In this document: positions 17,434 through 27,459 of the stretch, one piece after another
How the letters are laid out: each line of letters begins with the position of its first letter
Numbering within the stretch: the stretch's first letter is position 1
Assembly (NCBI RefSeq): GCF_029891575.1
Contig: NZ_JARZHF010000002.1
Span: forward strand, 186,001-250,000
Length of the DNA stretch: 64,000 bases
Reading direction: 5' to 3'
From: Salipaludibacillus daqingensis
Lineage (GTDB): Bacteria > Bacillota > Bacilli > Bacillales > Salisediminibacteriaceae
Translations under genes and position numbers: made by a program
Notes under the pieces: model-generated
Seen by the model: only the letters and a program-made list of their open reading frames with translations
Told to the model about the DNA's origin: nothing
The model's database searches: none

Positions 17434-20400
17434 TTATGCTTTTACACCTATTAATTCTTTTGTCTCTTCTAATCTAACGGAAACTAAATTGGACACACCT
17501 GACTCTTGCATCGTCACACCATATAACACATCTGCTTCTTCCATCGTACCTTTTCGGTGAGTCACGACAATAAATTGTGTCTCTTGACTGAAATCTTTTA
17601 AATAATGGGCAAAACGAGCAACATTTGCTTCATCAAGTGCTGCTTCGACTTCGTCTAATACACAAAATGGAACAGGGCGAACCTTTAAGATAGAAAATAA
17701 TAGGGCAATCGCTGTTAATGCTCGCTCTCCTCCAGATAAGAGAGATAAATTTTGTAAGTTTTTGCCTGGTGGCTGCGCAACAATTTCAACCCCTGTGTAA
17801 AGTAGGTCATCCGGGTTCGTTAATTCTAGAGACGCATTTCCACCACCAAATAACTCTTTGAAAACTTCATGGAAATGACTTTGAATGTCGTCAAATGTCT
17901 CTTTAAATCGTCGCGTCATTTCATCGTCCATTTCAGAAATGACTTGATGTAACGTTGCTTTTGCTTCTTCTAAATCTTCTTTTTGATCCGACAAGAAATC
18001 AAACCGTTCTTTCACTCTTTCATATTCTTCAATAGCACCTACATTGACGGTACCTAGTTCTTCGAGAGCCATTTTAATGAGTTTCACCTGATTTTTTGCA
18101 TCATCTAAATCTATTTCAAGTTCATAAGTTCCTTTTGCCCCTTCAAAACTCACTTCATACTCTTCTTGTAATTTATGCAGACGAGTATCTAATTCAACAT
18201 CAAGTCTGTTAACCATCACTTCTTTTTCATGGAGGGTTTGTGAAACAAATTTTAACTGTCTCTTTTGCTCTTTAAGCTCTTGTTCTCGGTCGTCATGATT
18301 TTGCTGAACGGTTAAACGCTCCGCTCGGCGTTTCGAGATTAAGTCAATTGTTCGTTCTTTTTCTACTCTTCTTTTTTCTATTTGTTCTTCTATTGCCGAT
18401 GCATCGAGTGCCTGATCTGACAAGTCCTTTTCTAATTGCGTAAATTCAGCATCTTTTTCATTGATTCTTTCACTAATCGAATACATTTCTGCTGATAAGC
18501 GGTCATGTGTTTGTTGTGCATGAGAAAGCTGTTCCGCTTCTTGAGCAAAACGAATTTTCACTTCCGTCAGTTCATCAGTGATTTCCTGTCTTGCAGATTG
18601 ATCTTCCTGCTTTTGACGAGATAGTTGCTCTATTTCGTCGTTGATCTTTATGACTACTGATTCGGAATGTTTGATTTTCTCGGTTAATTCACCGATCCTA
18701 TTTTTCTTATTATCTAAATCTTGCTTATACTCATCATATTCCAAATCGTATACTTTCAAACGTTCATTTATATTTTCTTCTGATAACTGAATTTCTTGTA
18801 AACCTGACTTTTTATCTTGTTCTTCAGAACGTAACACTTCTCCTTCTTTCGTCAGTTGCCTGATATTTTCTTGAAGAGATGTTCGTTCTTCCTTTAAAGT
18901 TGAGACCTCTCGCTGCAAATCGTTCATTTGTTGATCTAATTGGTTATACTTCGCAATCACTCGATCTAGCTCTTGCTGGCGCCCGAGAATTTGACTTTGT
19001 TTTTGTTTGATACTTCCACCGGTCATGGCACCACCAGGATTCACGACATCCCCCTCAAGTGTTACCACACGAAAACGGTAATTTAATAATCGTGCAATTT
19101 CTTGGGCTGCTTCCATATCTTTCGCAATGACAACATTGCCGAGAACATGCCGAATAACGGGGGTATAAGCACTATCAAACTTTATTAACTCACTAGCGAC
19201 ACCTACGAAACCACTTAACGACTGAATCTTTTCCACATCGTATCCGGGGATGGAACGTGGTTTCACAACATTCATCGGAAGAAAGGTCGCCCTTCCAAGA
19301 CGACGTTGTTTCAAAAATTGGATCGCTTTTCTTCCTGTCGATTCATCTTGAACAATGACATGTTGTTGCGCGGCACCTAAAGCAATTTCAATAGCTGTTT
19401 GAATTTCTTGTTGCACTTCAATCACTTCAGCAACAGCTCCATGAATTCCGATAAACCGTTGATCACGCTCCTTTAATATTTCTTTTACTCCTTGAAAAAA
19501 TCCTGAGTAGTCTTGTTGCATTTCTTCTAAAACTTCTTTACGAGATTTTAACTGTTGCAAATGACGCATTGCTTCATAGAGCAGTTTTTCTTTTTTCTCA
19601 TACTCTTTTTCTTTTTGCTCTTCATAAGCTTTTACTTTCTGGTATTCCCCGTACAAATCATTAATTGCTTCTTTCGCTTTCTCCCAAGCATGGCGAGCGC
19701 TGTCACGGTTTTGTTCTATTTCTTGTCTTCGTTCAACTAATTCGCGATTATCTTTTTCTAACCTTGATCTTTTTTCTTCATTTTTAGATACTTGCTCCTT
19801 TAAATAGTTCTGTTCGTTTGTTTGTGACGCTTTTTCATTAAGCCACTCTATGTAGTCCGCTTTAAGACGTTCTAGTCGTTCTTCTGAGCCTTCTTCAACT
19901 TTTGCTAACTGCCTTTCTAAACCTTGCTGTACTACTTTGGTTTGAGAACACTTCTTCTTTGTTTTTTCCAATTCGATCGACTGCTCTTCCAAAGTAGATT
20001 GAAGCTCTTGCTTTTTCTTTTTTAGCTGAAAAAGTTCTTCTCGAAACTGATCTTTGTTTTGAGAATAGTTTTTTCGTCGCTCTTTCCACACTTCTTTTTG
20101 TCCTTCTTGTTTTTCTAAGTCTTCACTTGTGGAAAGGAGAATATTTTGCAAGTCCTCAATCGATTCATCCATTGCTTGCATGTCTGCTCTAGCTCGCTGG
20201 ATTTTCGCTTCTTGACTTTGAACTTCTGAGTGCAACTGACCTTCTTTATCTTGCAACTGTTCCGATTCTGTTTTTCCATCGGTCCAATCTTCATGTAACT
20301 GCTCAATTTCTTTTACTAAAACGCCTACTTCTACTTTTTTCAATTCATCCTTTTTTTCAAGGTATTCTGTCGCAATAGATGCTTGCTCTTTTAAAGGCTC

Positions 20401-21006
20401 TACTTGGCCTTCCAATTCATAGAGAATATCTTTGACTCGATTTAAATTATCTTGTGTGTCGTCTAATTTTCTTTCCGACTTTTGTTTTCGATGCTTATAT
20501 TTTAATACCCCAGCGGCTTCTTCAAAAATCATCCGTCGGTCTTCAGACTTACTACTAAGAATTTCTTCTACTCTTCCTTGTCCTATAATAGAAAAAGCTT
20601 CTTTCCCTAATCCTGAATCCATAAATAAATCAACAATGTCTTTCAATCGACAAGGTTGTTTATTTATTAAATATTCACTATCACCAGATCTATACACTCG
20701 CCTTGTTACAGCAACTTCACTGTAATCAATCGCTAAATGCTGGTCTTCGTTATCTAACACAAGAGAAATTTCCGCCATGTTTAAGCGTGATCGACTGTCA
20801 CTTCCTGAAAAGATGACATCCTCCATTTTTCCTCCTCGGAGATTTTTAGCAGACTGCTCACCTAACACCCAGCGAATCGCATCTGATATATTACTTTTTC
20901 CACTTCCGTTTGGTCCAACAACAGCAGTGACACCTGGAACAAAATCAATGGATAAGCGTTCTGCAAACGATTTAAATCCGACAAGTTCAAGACGCTTTAG
21001 GAACAA
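17434..21006 (-). CDS. smc: Chromosome partition protein SMC
   Basis: Structural maintenance of chromosomes ATPase, partner of ScpA and ScpB, which organises the origin region. The N-terminal Walker A is GPNGSGKSN (near 32). Two long coiled coils flank a hinge at about 510-640 (GFVGVASELIKF ... GGAMTGG). The C-terminal signature and Walker B are LSGGERALTAIA and FCVLDEVEAALD. I chose a TTG start at 21006 (MFLKRLELVGFKSF, AGGTG seven bases upstream), as homologues begin MFLKRL; an ATG six bases earlier nearly touches the ribosome binding site. About 1190 residues. In B. subtilis rnc comes directly before it, but here five genes intervene. Confidence 0.97.
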   Translation of the reverse strand: MFLKRLELVGFKSFAERLSIDFVPGVTAVVGPNGSGKSNISDAIRWVLGEQSAKNLRGGKMEDVIFSGSDSRSRLNMAEISLVLDNEDQHLAIDYSEVAVTRRVYRSGDSEYLINKQPCRLKDIVDLFMDSGLGKEAFSIIGQGRVEEILSSKSEDRRMIFEEAAGVLKYKHRKQKSERKLDDTQDNLNRVKDILYELEGQVEPLKEQASIATEYLEKKDELKKVEVGVLVKEIEQLHEDWTDGKTESEQLQDKEGQLHSEVQSQEAKIQRARADMQAMDESIEDLQNILLSTSEDLEKQEGQKEVWKERRKNYSQNKDQFREELFQLKKKKQELQSTLEEQSIELEKTKKKCSQTKVVQQGLERQLAKVEEGSEERLERLKADYIEWLNEKASQTNEQNYLKEQVSKNEEKRSRLEKDNRELVERRQEIEQNRDSARHAWEKAKEAINDLYGEYQKVKAYEEQKEKEYEKKEKLLYEAMRHLQQLKSRKEVLEEMQQDYSGFFQGVKEILKERDQRFIGIHGAVAEVIEVQQEIQTAIEIALGAAQQHVIVQDESTGRKAIQFLKQRRLGRATFLPMNVVKPRSIPGYDVEKIQSLSGFVGVASELIKFDSAYTPVIRHVLGNVVIAKDMEAAQEIARLLNYRFRVVTLEGDVVNPGGAMTGGSIKQKQSQILGRQQELDRVIAKYNQLDQQMNDLQREVSTLKEERTSLQENIRQLTKEGEVLRSEEQDKKSGLQEIQLSEENINERLKVYDLEYDEYKQDLDNKKNRIGELTEKIKHSESVVIKINDEIEQLSRQKQEDQSARQEITDELTEVKIRFAQEAEQLSHAQQTHDRLSAEMYSISERINEKDAEFTQLEKDLSDQALDASAIEEQIEKRRVEKERTIDLISKRRAERLTVQQNHDDREQELKEQKRQLKFVSQTLHEKEVMVNRLDVELDTRLHKLQEEYEVSFEGAKGTYELEIDLDDAKNQVKLIKMALEELGTVNVGAIEEYERVKERFDFLSDQKEDLEEAKATLHQVISEMDDEMTRRFKETFDDIQSHFHEVFKELFGGGNASLELTNPDDLLYTGVEIVAQPPGKNLQNLSLLSGGERALTAIALLFSILKVRPVPFCVLDEVEAALDEANVARFAHYLKDFSQETQFIVVTHRKGTMEEADVLYGVTMQESGVSNLVSVRLEETKELIGVKA

Positions 21007-21181
21007 TGTCATTCACCTCAATTTATATTAATCCTCAACTGTCTTTAAGACAGACCTTAACTTGTTTATTTTATCATACCTTTACTCGAGGAATAAACGA
21101 CTTTTCTATCGGGGTATGGTCTTTTTATTGAAGCATGTTAAAATAATAACGTAACCACTATTTATAGGAAGGGTGTTTCCA

Positions 21182-21418
21182 TTGTCAACCAATGAAAAAA
21201 ATAGAGAAAATTTATCTAAAATGATTGAAGATATCAAAAAACAATTGAACATCGTAAATGGTTCTGCTATTAAAGCAGAAGATTTTTCTTATGAAAAATA
21301 TGATGATATTGAAGAAATTCATACGATGGTAATGAAAAAAAGTCATTTTAGTGTAAGTGAAATGGATGCGCTCATCTCTGAATTAGGTACGATGCGAGAT
21401 AAGACACCAGAAGAATAA
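21182..21418 (+). CDS. YfkK-like DUF1128 (UPF0435) protein
   Basis: 78-residue acidic helical protein of unknown function. The pattern LNIVNGSAIKAEDFSYEKYDDIEEIHTMV...FSVSEMDALISELG fits the DUF1128 family, of which B. subtilis YfkK is a member. I chose a TTG at 21182 with AGGAAGGG eight bases upstream; the frame also allows a GTG at 21173 that overlaps that site. It is one of the few plus-strand genes, divergent from smc, and shares a terminator with the HD-GYP gene. In B. subtilis the homologue lies elsewhere. Confidence 0.82.
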   Translation: MSTNEKNRENLSKMIEDIKKQLNIVNGSAIKAEDFSYEKYDDIEEIHTMVMKKSHFSVSEMDALISELGTMRDKTPEE

Positions 21419-21421
21419 TAT

Positions 21422-21463
21422 AAAAAGGAGCCTTTCTAAAGATTCTAAGAAGGCTCCTTTTTT
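21422..21463. terminator. Bidirectional terminator between the YfkK-like gene and the HD-GYP gene
   Basis: AAAAAGGAGCCTTTCT and its partner AAGAAGGCTCCTTTTTT form a long stem with one bulge and T runs on both strands. It serves two convergent genes. Confidence 0.88.
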
Positions 21464-21513
21464 ATGGCTATCCTGATAATAGACTCATACGAAAAATTTA
21501 ACACATGCATTCA

Positions 21514-22641
21514 TTAAAAATAAAACCGATTAACAAGTTTCTTTTCTTTTGCCGATAACGTTGTTTCTGTATCAACAATTGTCACCGTCAACTGTTTATT
21601 TAAATCCACATAATAAGGACGACTAACTTTTTCGTTATTCTCTTCAATAATTCTCACAACAGGTCGTTCACTATTTAATTTATGCTGCTGAACAACGAGA
21701 GCTTTTCTCCCGTCATTTAATATAACCGTTAATCCAACAGGATAAATCGCCACTGTTTTCCGAAAAGCTTGTATCATTTTTAAATCAAACTGCGTCCCTG
21801 CCCCAGCGAACATTAATTCCATGCCTTCGTGTGGCAAAATTGCTTTAGAATACACACGATTTGAAGTCACTGCTCCAAAAACATCTGCAATAGCGATGAT
21901 TTTTGCATAAGGATGGATATCATTCCCTTTAATGCCTCTCGGGTATCCGTTTCCATCTATTCGTTCGTGATGTTGAAAAGCACAGTGAGCACTCACGGTC
22001 GATAGTTCGAAACATTTCCGTAAGATATCAAAACCTATCTCAGGGTGTTTCTTTACTTCTGTCATTTCTTCTGGCGTCAATTTATCCGCTTTTTGCAAAA
22101 TCTTCGAAGAAATTTCTGTCTTACCAATATCATGTAATAACGCCCCAACACCAACTGTCAGCTGCTCTTCTTCAGAAAATTTCAATTCTCTAGCCATTGC
22201 AATCGAATAAATCGCTACATTCAATGAGTGATAAAACGTATATCTGTCATGGCCGATCGTATCAGATAATAATGAAATCGTTTCATCACTTTCTCTTACA
22301 TCCATCAATATATTTTTTACTGTTTTTTTGAAATTACGACCGAGTCGATCTAAGATAAATGATTTCGACAAGCTAGACTCTTCCCCTAATGAGCCAAAAG
22401 CTTGTTTAATATCTTGAATCGCTTCGGTTTTTGTTTGATCATGTAACGTACTCGTAGGTTCAATTCCTTCTGATTCCTCATCCTCTATGTAAATAAAGGT
22501 AATATTTAAGATTTTTAAGCGATTGATCATTCTCGTCGTTAAGTTTACTCCCTCCTGAACTAGAATTTGACCTTGATCATTTGTAATAGGTTTACCAATC
22601 TTTTCTCCTGATTGTAAAGAATGGGTAGATACTAGTCTCAT
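21514..22641 (-). CDS. HD-GYP domain phosphodiesterase
   Basis: Probable cyclic di-GMP hydrolase. The 375-residue protein has an N-terminal regulatory stretch of about 120 residues (THSLQSGEKIGKPI), then the HD-GYP core: His138 (YHSLNV), HDIGK with His170-Asp171, His199, HHERIDGNGYP with His224-His225 and Gly-Tyr-Pro at 232-234, and IADVFGAVTS. All metal ligands appear intact. A 90-residue beta-rich tail follows. No membrane or receiver domain is seen, so the input signal is unknown. The ATG follows AGAGGAAG by ten bases. It is divergent from kapB. Substrate is inferred from the family. Confidence 0.9.
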   Translation of the reverse strand: MRLVSTHSLQSGEKIGKPITNDQGQILVQEGVNLTTRMINRLKILNITFIYIEDEESEGIEPTSTLHDQTKTEAIQDIKQAFGSLGEESSLSKSFILDRLGRNFKKTVKNILMDVRESDETISLLSDTIGHDRYTFYHSLNVAIYSIAMARELKFSEEEQLTVGVGALLHDIGKTEISSKILQKADKLTPEEMTEVKKHPEIGFDILRKCFELSTVSAHCAFQHHERIDGNGYPRGIKGNDIHPYAKIIAIADVFGAVTSNRVYSKAILPHEGMELMFAGAGTQFDLKMIQAFRKTVAIYPVGLTVILNDGRKALVVQQHKLNSERPVVRIIEENNEKVSRPYYVDLNKQLTVTIVDTETTLSAKEKKLVNRFYF

Positions 22642-22986
22642 CGATTCGCTTCCTCTCTAACACTCAATACATCTTTAGACCTAATTTATTCCTATTTATC
22701 GTTAATTAAAGTTACTCAATACAGACTATTTTAACAATATTTTTATCATTTGGATACAACTCTAAACATTTTATAATTGTTTTGTCCTATAAAAGTTTAT
22801 TAAGATGGAAACCTTTTCAATCAATAAAATTAATTTGGTCAATAAATCAAGCACAATATGTTAAGCTTGAAAAAAAGCTTTATTAAAACTTGGTTGATTT
22901 TAGAAAAATCAATATCAGAAGTGATGATTTCTAAAATGAAGACGAAATGATAACAGACACCTAAAAAGAAAGGATGAGCAAGAATC
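22642..22986. other. Divergent intergenic region between the HD-GYP gene and kapB
   Basis: 345 very AT-rich bases. Both promoters should lie here, but no convincing sigma-A, sigma-H or Spo0A-box pattern stands out. A short hairpin TTGATTTT-AGA-AAAATCAA is near 22900-22918. I see no small gene. Confidence 0.5.
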
Positions 22987-23376
22987 ATGCAAGACGAACT
23001 AAGCATCGGTCAAAAAGTTACAGGAATATATAAAACGGGTAAATATGTAGGTGAACTCATTGATATTAATGCTAATAAAGGATTAGGTGTATTGAAAGTC
23101 CTCGGAGTATTAAAACACCCCCTACAAGGAGACCTTCATCATCCAAATCATACGGACGTACCGTTGTTTCATGAAAGAAAAGCGTTAAGCAAGTTTGAGA
23201 AGACAAACATTCCCCTCTCTCATCTAAAAGCCTTCCATGAGGAAGTACCTGAATATGAGAAATCGTTAAAACAAGCACTGAAAGAACAAAAGCTTTCTTT
23301 GAAAGAAGATGAGAGTGCTTGGGCTACTAAGTCACTTGAAGCAATTGCCTCCTTAGAAAAAGATTATTTTAAATAA
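22987..23376 (+). CDS. kapB: Sporulation phosphorelay protein KapB
   Basis: Kinase-associated protein that in B. subtilis is needed for KinB-driven phosphorylation in the Spo0 phosphorelay. The 129-residue sequence matches that family: an SH3-like N-terminal half (GQKVTGIYKTGKYVGELI, VLKHPLQGDLHHPNHTDVPLFHERKALS, KTNIPLSHLK) and a helical C-terminal half. No lipobox or signal peptide is present despite the name lipoprotein in old annotations. A terminator follows within 25 bases, shared with the HTH gene. KinB itself is not in the window. Confidence 0.88.
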   Translation: MQDELSIGQKVTGIYKTGKYVGELIDINANKGLGVLKVLGVLKHPLQGDLHHPNHTDVPLFHERKALSKFEKTNIPLSHLKAFHEEVPEYEKSLKQALKEQKLSLKEDESAWATKSLEAIASLEKDYFK

Positions 23377-23398
23377 AGTAAAGGTTAATCTTTAAAGT

Positions 23399-23431
23399 AA
23401 AAAAACTTGGCGCAGATTCGCCAAGTTTTTT
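23399..23431. terminator. Bidirectional terminator between kapB and the HTH gene
   Basis: AAAAAAACTTGGCG-CAGATT-CGCCAAGTTTTTT: perfect stem and T runs on both strands. Confidence 0.93.
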
Positions 23432-23441
23432 GTTAGTTATA

Positions 23442-23672
23442 TTAATCTTCATCTTTCACATCTATATCTTCTGGAATCGGTTCATTTTTCCATTCTTCAA
23501 TGAGTTCTTTCACTCTATCCATTTGATCTAGATGCGTGTTGAACTGGTCTCCGTTAACTAAATATCCTTCGCCATCATGCACCGCTCGGATACGCTTTGT
23601 ATGAACGAGGTGAAGCAACGTTGTTTCTGGCATTGATAGATACTCTGATGCTTCTTTTAATGTTAAATACAT
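23442..23672 (-). CDS. Small excisionase-type helix-turn-helix protein
   Basis: 76-residue protein with a MerR/excisionase-like winged helix-turn-helix at the N-terminus (MYLTLKEASEYLSMPETTLLHLVHTKRI), as in BldC and phage Xis-type DNA-binding domains, then an acidic helical tail (IPEDIDVKDED). The ATG at 23672 follows AAGGTGG by eight bases. No integrase or att-like repeat is near, so a prophage origin is not supported. It starts 52 bases downstream of the GNAT gene and may be co-transcribed. Target unknown. Confidence 0.75.
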   Translation of the reverse strand: MYLTLKEASEYLSMPETTLLHLVHTKRIRAVHDGEGYLVNGDQFNTHLDQMDRVKELIEEWKNEPIPEDIDVKDED

Positions 23673-23724
23673 ACTAGTTACCACCTTATGTTTACCATGT
23701 TCTGATTAGTCAACGTCTATTTTT

Positions 23725-24177
23725 TCACTCAGGACTTTCTTTTTGTTTATGGAGTGTTTTCGTAAAAACATAACTCACTTTATCATAATCCATTTTTTCT
23801 TCATAAAAACGGTGCGTTTCTGTCTGATCCACTCCAGAAGACAGAGCAACAGAACGATATTTGTGATCTTCTGCCCACTGATGAACATAATTCAGTAATT
23901 GCTCCCCATAACCTAAATGGCGCTGCTTTTCATCGGTAACAAGATCACATACCCATATGAACCTACCATAATTCAAAGTAATCATTGGCATAAAGCCTAT
24001 AACTGCAACGATCTTATCCTCTTCATACAAGGCACACAAGCGGTATTGCTCCTTGATTTGCGCTTCCAATACTAATTCAACATAGGTGTTTTCATCTAAA
24101 TGATTCCGCAATTGATGCATGATCGAAAACGCCGATTCAATTTCCTCTTGACTGCGCAATTCCTTCACCGTTGCCAT
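23725..24177 (-). CDS. GNAT family acetyltransferase
   Basis: 150 residues with the GNAT fold: acetyl-CoA loop in VTDEKQRHLGYGEQLLNYV (R/QxxGxG/A style) and the late ALSSGVDQTETHRFYEEKMDYDKV motif that closes the acyl-CoA site. Substrate cannot be told from sequence. GGGGTGG lies seven bases before the ATG. It sits in the block of accessory genes between rnc and smc. Confidence 0.85.
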   Translation of the reverse strand: MATVKELRSQEEIESAFSIMHQLRNHLDENTYVELVLEAQIKEQYRLCALYEEDKIVAVIGFMPMITLNYGRFIWVCDLVTDEKQRHLGYGEQLLNYVHQWAEDHKYRSVALSSGVDQTETHRFYEEKMDYDKVSYVFTKTLHKQKESPE

Positions 24178-24508
24178 TTTGTTACCACCCCTTCCATACT
24201 ACTCCTGTACAAAATATTTCCGTTGGTGAACTATTAAATCATCGTATATTATTACATTCATTTCTGAACCAGGCAATATCTTATCATGAAACTGCAAGTA
24301 ATTATTACTCATATATTATCCTTCTAATTATAATTATGCAACTGCCATAAACATATATGAAAAATCATTCCTACCCTATCAAGGACTTTATACAGGTTGC
24401 TTTGCATAGCTTACTAATTACTAATAGACGAAAAACCACCCGCATTCACATTTCCTTTACTAGACGTAATGGGAAAAATGAAAGCGGGCGCTTATAAATG
24501 TTAGCTTA
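24178..24508. other. Intergenic region between the GNAT gene and rnc
   Basis: 331 bases. The left 250 are AT-rich with no gene, repeat or clear promoter seen; the right end carries the rnc terminator. The GNAT gene promoter should be here. Confidence 0.5.
24431..24491 (-). terminator. Terminator of rnc
   Basis: Minus strand: GCCCGCTTTCATTTTTCCC and a partner GGAAATGTGAATGCGGGT form a long imperfect stem, followed by GGTTTTTC. It is directly downstream of rnc. Confidence 0.7.
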
Positions 24509-25273
24509 TTAGTTTGAATTTAATTTTTCTAACGCTTTTTGAGCAGCCATTTGTTCCGCTTCTTTTTTAGATTTGCCGGTTCCGACTCCTAATTGTTCCT
24601 TGTCAAGAGACACCTCTGATACAAATTCACGGGCGTGTGCAGGTCCTTTTTCTTGTATAATTTTATACTGAACCTGTCCTTGATTTTCTCGTTGAATTAA
24701 TTCTTGAAGCTGACTTTTGAAATCCATCATATGTGAAAAGGCCCCATTATGGATTTTCGGATATACATACTCTTCTAAAAAAAGATAAACAGCATCCATT
24801 CCTCGATCTAAATATAACGCACCGATAAAGGCTTCAAATACATCGGCTAATAGTGCTGGTCGTTTTCGACCACCTGTCATTTCTTCCCCTTTACCGAGCA
24901 ACACGTAGTCTCCAAATTTTAACTCATCTGCATTCTTGGCCAATGATGGCTCGCATACGATTGCAGCTCTGAGTTTGGTCATCTCTCCCTCGCTCATATG
25001 ATCAAAGAGCTTAAAAAGGTATTGTGAGATGGCCAATTCCAAAACTGCATCGCCTAAAAATTCAAGCCTTTCATTGTCATCATGTGGACGGATTCTGTGT
25101 TCATTTACATAGGAAGAGTGGGTAAAAGCTTGAATAAATAAATCTTCATTTTCATATTTGACATGAATGCTTTTTAAAAAATTGCGATATTTGGTTTTTT
25201 GAGCGTTGGTCATTTGCATTTTCTTAGCTTGACGCTTCATTCCCCTTCTATATATCTTTCTAGATTGTTGCAT
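24509..25273 (-). CDS. rnc: Ribonuclease III
   Basis: Double-strand-specific endoribonuclease that processes rRNA and scRNA precursors. The signature [13 protein letters not shown] (near 66) and [14 protein letters not shown] carry the metal ligands, and a C-terminal dsRNA-binding domain follows ([10 protein letters not shown] ... [19 protein letters not shown]). I chose the ATG at 25273 (254 residues, GGGGG five bases upstream); in-frame starts at 25285 and 25288 lack a site. The N-terminus is Lys/Arg/Met-rich before the family core. In B. subtilis it runs into smc, but here it ends at a terminator. Confidence 0.95.
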   Translation of the reverse strand: MQQSRKIYRRGMKRQAKKMQMTNAQKTKYRNFLKSIHVKYENEDLFIQAFTHSSYVNEHRIRPHDDNERLEFLGDAVLELAISQYLFKLFDHMSEGEMTKLRAAIVCEPSLAKNADELKFGDYVLLGKGEEMTGGRKRPALLADVFEAFIGALYLDRGMDAVYLFLEEYVYPKIHNGAFSHMMDFKSQLQELIQRENQGQVQYKIIQEKGPAHAREFVSEVSLDKEQLGVGTGKSKKEAEQMAAQKALEKLNSN

Positions 25274-25430
25274 GAGAACCCCCATCACTTGTCTGATTTG
25301 ATATCCAGACGTGTACGCTGTTATTTACTAATCAAGTGCTTCATTCATAATATTAATGCTTCATTTTAATCTAAGCATCAATCCCTCAAATTTCACTCTT
25401 ATTAGTTAATGTTTCCCAAGGTCCATGATA

Positions 25431-25467
25431 AAATCCAAGCCCTCCCCTCCGTTGGTGAGGACTTGGT
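25431..25467 (-). terminator. Probable terminator of the fapR-acpP operon
   Basis: Minus strand: CCAAGTCCTCACC-AACGGA-GGGGAGGGCTTGG followed by ATTTT. A strong stem with a poor T run, just after acpP. Confidence 0.7.
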
Positions 25468-25476
25468 CCTATTCTA

Positions 25477-25710
25477 TTATTGATGACGTTCTATGTATTC
25501 AATCACGTCACCGACCGTAGCAATTTTCTCAGCATCCTCGTCGGAAATTTCTAAGTCGAACTCATCTTCAAGTTCCATTACTAATTCAACAACATCTAAA
25601 GAGTCAGCTCCCAAATCTTCTTTGAAAGTTGCTTCTTTTTTGACCTCTGTTTCATCAACACCGAGGCGCTCGGATACGATTTTTGTAATTCTTTCGTTAA
25701 TCGTTGCCAT
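25477..25710 (-). CDS. acpP: Acyl carrier protein
   Basis: 77-residue ACP that carries growing fatty acids on 4'-phosphopantetheine attached to the Ser of [20 protein letters not shown]. It is very acidic, as expected. The ATG at 25710 follows AGGAGGTG, which rules out the longer frame. It lies 56 bases after fabG at the end of the FapR operon. Confidence 0.98.
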   Translation of the reverse strand: MATINERITKIVSERLGVDETEVKKEATFKEDLGADSLDVVELVMELEDEFDLEISDEDAEKIATVGDVIEYIERHQ

Positions 25711-25766
25711 TTTTACTTCACCTCCTCTCAATTATTATAGGATAAACGAAACAAAAATACTAGCTT

Positions 25767-26507
25767 TTATGGCATAACCATTCCGCCATCTACATGCAAG
25801 GTCTGCCCCGTCATGTAAGAAGCAGCGTCACTAGCTAGAAAACTCACTACTTTAGCTACATCTTCTGGTTTACCAAGAGCAGCTAATGGAATCTGTTTTA
25901 ACAGTTCTTCTTTCGTTTCAGCTGGAAGATCATCTGTCATCTCTGTTTCAATAAATCCAGGTGCAATGGCATTTGCTCGAATATTACGATTAGCCAATTC
26001 TCTTGCTAATGATTTAGTTAATCCTATCACACCGGCTTTACTTGCTACATAGTTTGCTTGTCCTGCATTTCCTAAAACTCCAACTACAGACGAAATATTG
26101 ATAATGCGACCGTAACGCTGTTTCATCATTTGGCGACTGACAGCTTTAGCGCAATTAAATACACCTTTTAAGTTCGTATCAATTACGGCATCAAAATCCT
26201 CTTCTTTCATGCGCATGATCAACGTATCTCTTGTAATTCCCGCATTGTTAACAAGAATCTCAAGCGAACCAAATGTCTCAATAACGGATTTCACCATCGC
26301 TTGAACACTGGCAGAATCGGCAACATTACCTTGAATTGCCAAAGCGTCCACACCAAAGCTTTGACATTCTTTCGCCACGTCTTCTGCTTTTTCCTTGTTA
26401 CCAGAATAATTCACTGCTACGTTAACTCCTTGCCTAGCTAACTCCAAGCAGATCGCTTTTCCGATTCCTCGTGATCCCCCTGTGACGAGGGCGTGTTGTC
26501 CTTTCAT
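25767..26507 (-). CDS. fabG: 3-oxoacyl-ACP reductase FabG
   Basis: NADPH-dependent reductase of the fatty acid elongation cycle. Short-chain dehydrogenase fold: [10 protein letters not shown] near residue 9, NNAGITRD near 87, the catalytic Ser in NISSVVG and Tyr-Lys in ANYVASKAG. The C-terminus [13 protein letters not shown] is typical. 246 residues. It starts four bases after the fabD stop. Confidence 0.98.
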   Translation of the reverse strand: MKGQHALVTGGSRGIGKAICLELARQGVNVAVNYSGNKEKAEDVAKECQSFGVDALAIQGNVADSASVQAMVKSVIETFGSLEILVNNAGITRDTLIMRMKEEDFDAVIDTNLKGVFNCAKAVSRQMMKQRYGRIINISSVVGVLGNAGQANYVASKAGVIGLTKSLARELANRNIRANAIAPGFIETEMTDDLPAETKEELLKQIPLAALGKPEDVAKVVSFLASDAASYMTGQTLHVDGGMVMP

Positions 26508-26511
26508 GAGA

Positions 26512-27459
26512 TCACTCTCCCTTACTTTCTAAAAGATTCATCGCTTTCGTTAAACTTTCTTCGTCAAATACTGGTAAAACCGTTGCTCTTCTAGATACTT
26601 TTTTCACGAGTCCACTTAGTACTTTTCCAGGACCCACTTCAATAAAAGTATCAACTCCATCTTCCACTAACTTGTTGATTGTATCCTCCCATAAAACGGG
26701 TGAATAGATTTGTTCAATCAATAGTGATGGAATTTCTTCAGCAGTTTGAATCGTTGATGCTGTTACATTGGCAATCACTTTAAGTTTCGGGTCGCTAAAT
26801 GTGATATTATTTAATGCTTTCATCATGTCTGTAGAAGCAGGTTTCATCAAAGAAGAGTGAAATGGACCACTAACAGATAAAGGCAATGCTCTTTTGGCAC
26901 CAGCCTCTTTTGCCAATTCAATCGCTCTTTCTACACCGGAAACTGTTCCAGAAATAACAATTTGTCCAGGACAGTTAAAATTTGCTGGTTGAACGTCTCC
27001 TCTTTCTTCCGTAGCTTGTTTCGTTACTCGCATCAAGGTTTCTCGATCCATTCCAAGAATCGCAGCCATCGTTCCTTTTCCTTTTGGAACAGCTGCTTCC
27101 ATCAATTGACCGCGTAGACGAACAGCTTTTACAGCATCTGTAAAACTCATGGCCTCACTAGCAACTAAAGCGGAGTATTCGCCTAAACTATGTCCTGCAG
27201 CATACTCTGCATGAATATTCTTTTCTTTTAAAATTTGCAAAATAGCAATACTTGTCGTTAATAACGCCGGTTGCGTATTTTCTGTCTTTTTTAATTCTTC
27301 TTCTTCCCCATGAAAAACAAGATCACTAAAATTTTCTGCAAGTGCTTCATCCGCTTCTTTAAATATAGCAGAACATGAAGGATAGGTTTCAGCAAGTTCT
27401 TTTCCCATTCCTACTTGTTGGGAACCTTGTCCTGGGAATAATAAGGCAATCTTAGTCAT
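26512..27459 (-). CDS. fabD: Malonyl CoA-ACP transacylase FabD
   Basis: Loads malonyl groups on ACP. FPGQGSQ at residue 8, the nucleophile Ser91 in GHSLGEY, the catalytic His in [10 protein letters not shown] near 199, and [11 protein letters not shown] near the end. 315 residues. The ATG overlaps the plsX stop (ATGA). Confidence 0.98.
   Translation of the reverse strand: MTKIALLFPGQGSQQVGMGKELAETYPSCSAIFKEADEALAENFSDLVFHGEEEELKKTENTQPALLTTSIAILQILKEKNIHAEYAAGHSLGEYSALVASEAMSFTDAVKAVRLRGQLMEAAVPKGKGTMAAILGMDRETLMRVTKQATEERGDVQPANFNCPGQIVISGTVSGVERAIELAKEAGAKRALPLSVSGPFHSSLMKPASTDMMKALNNITFSDPKLKVIANVTASTIQTAEEIPSLLIEQIYSPVLWEDTINKLVEDGVDTFIEVGPGKVLSGLVKKVSRRATVLPVFDEESLTKAMNLLESKGE

Noticed and set aside
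23442-23672. Excisionase-like gene as sign of a prophage or integrative element
   Set aside because: No integrase, no flanking direct repeats or tRNA, and normal composition around it.
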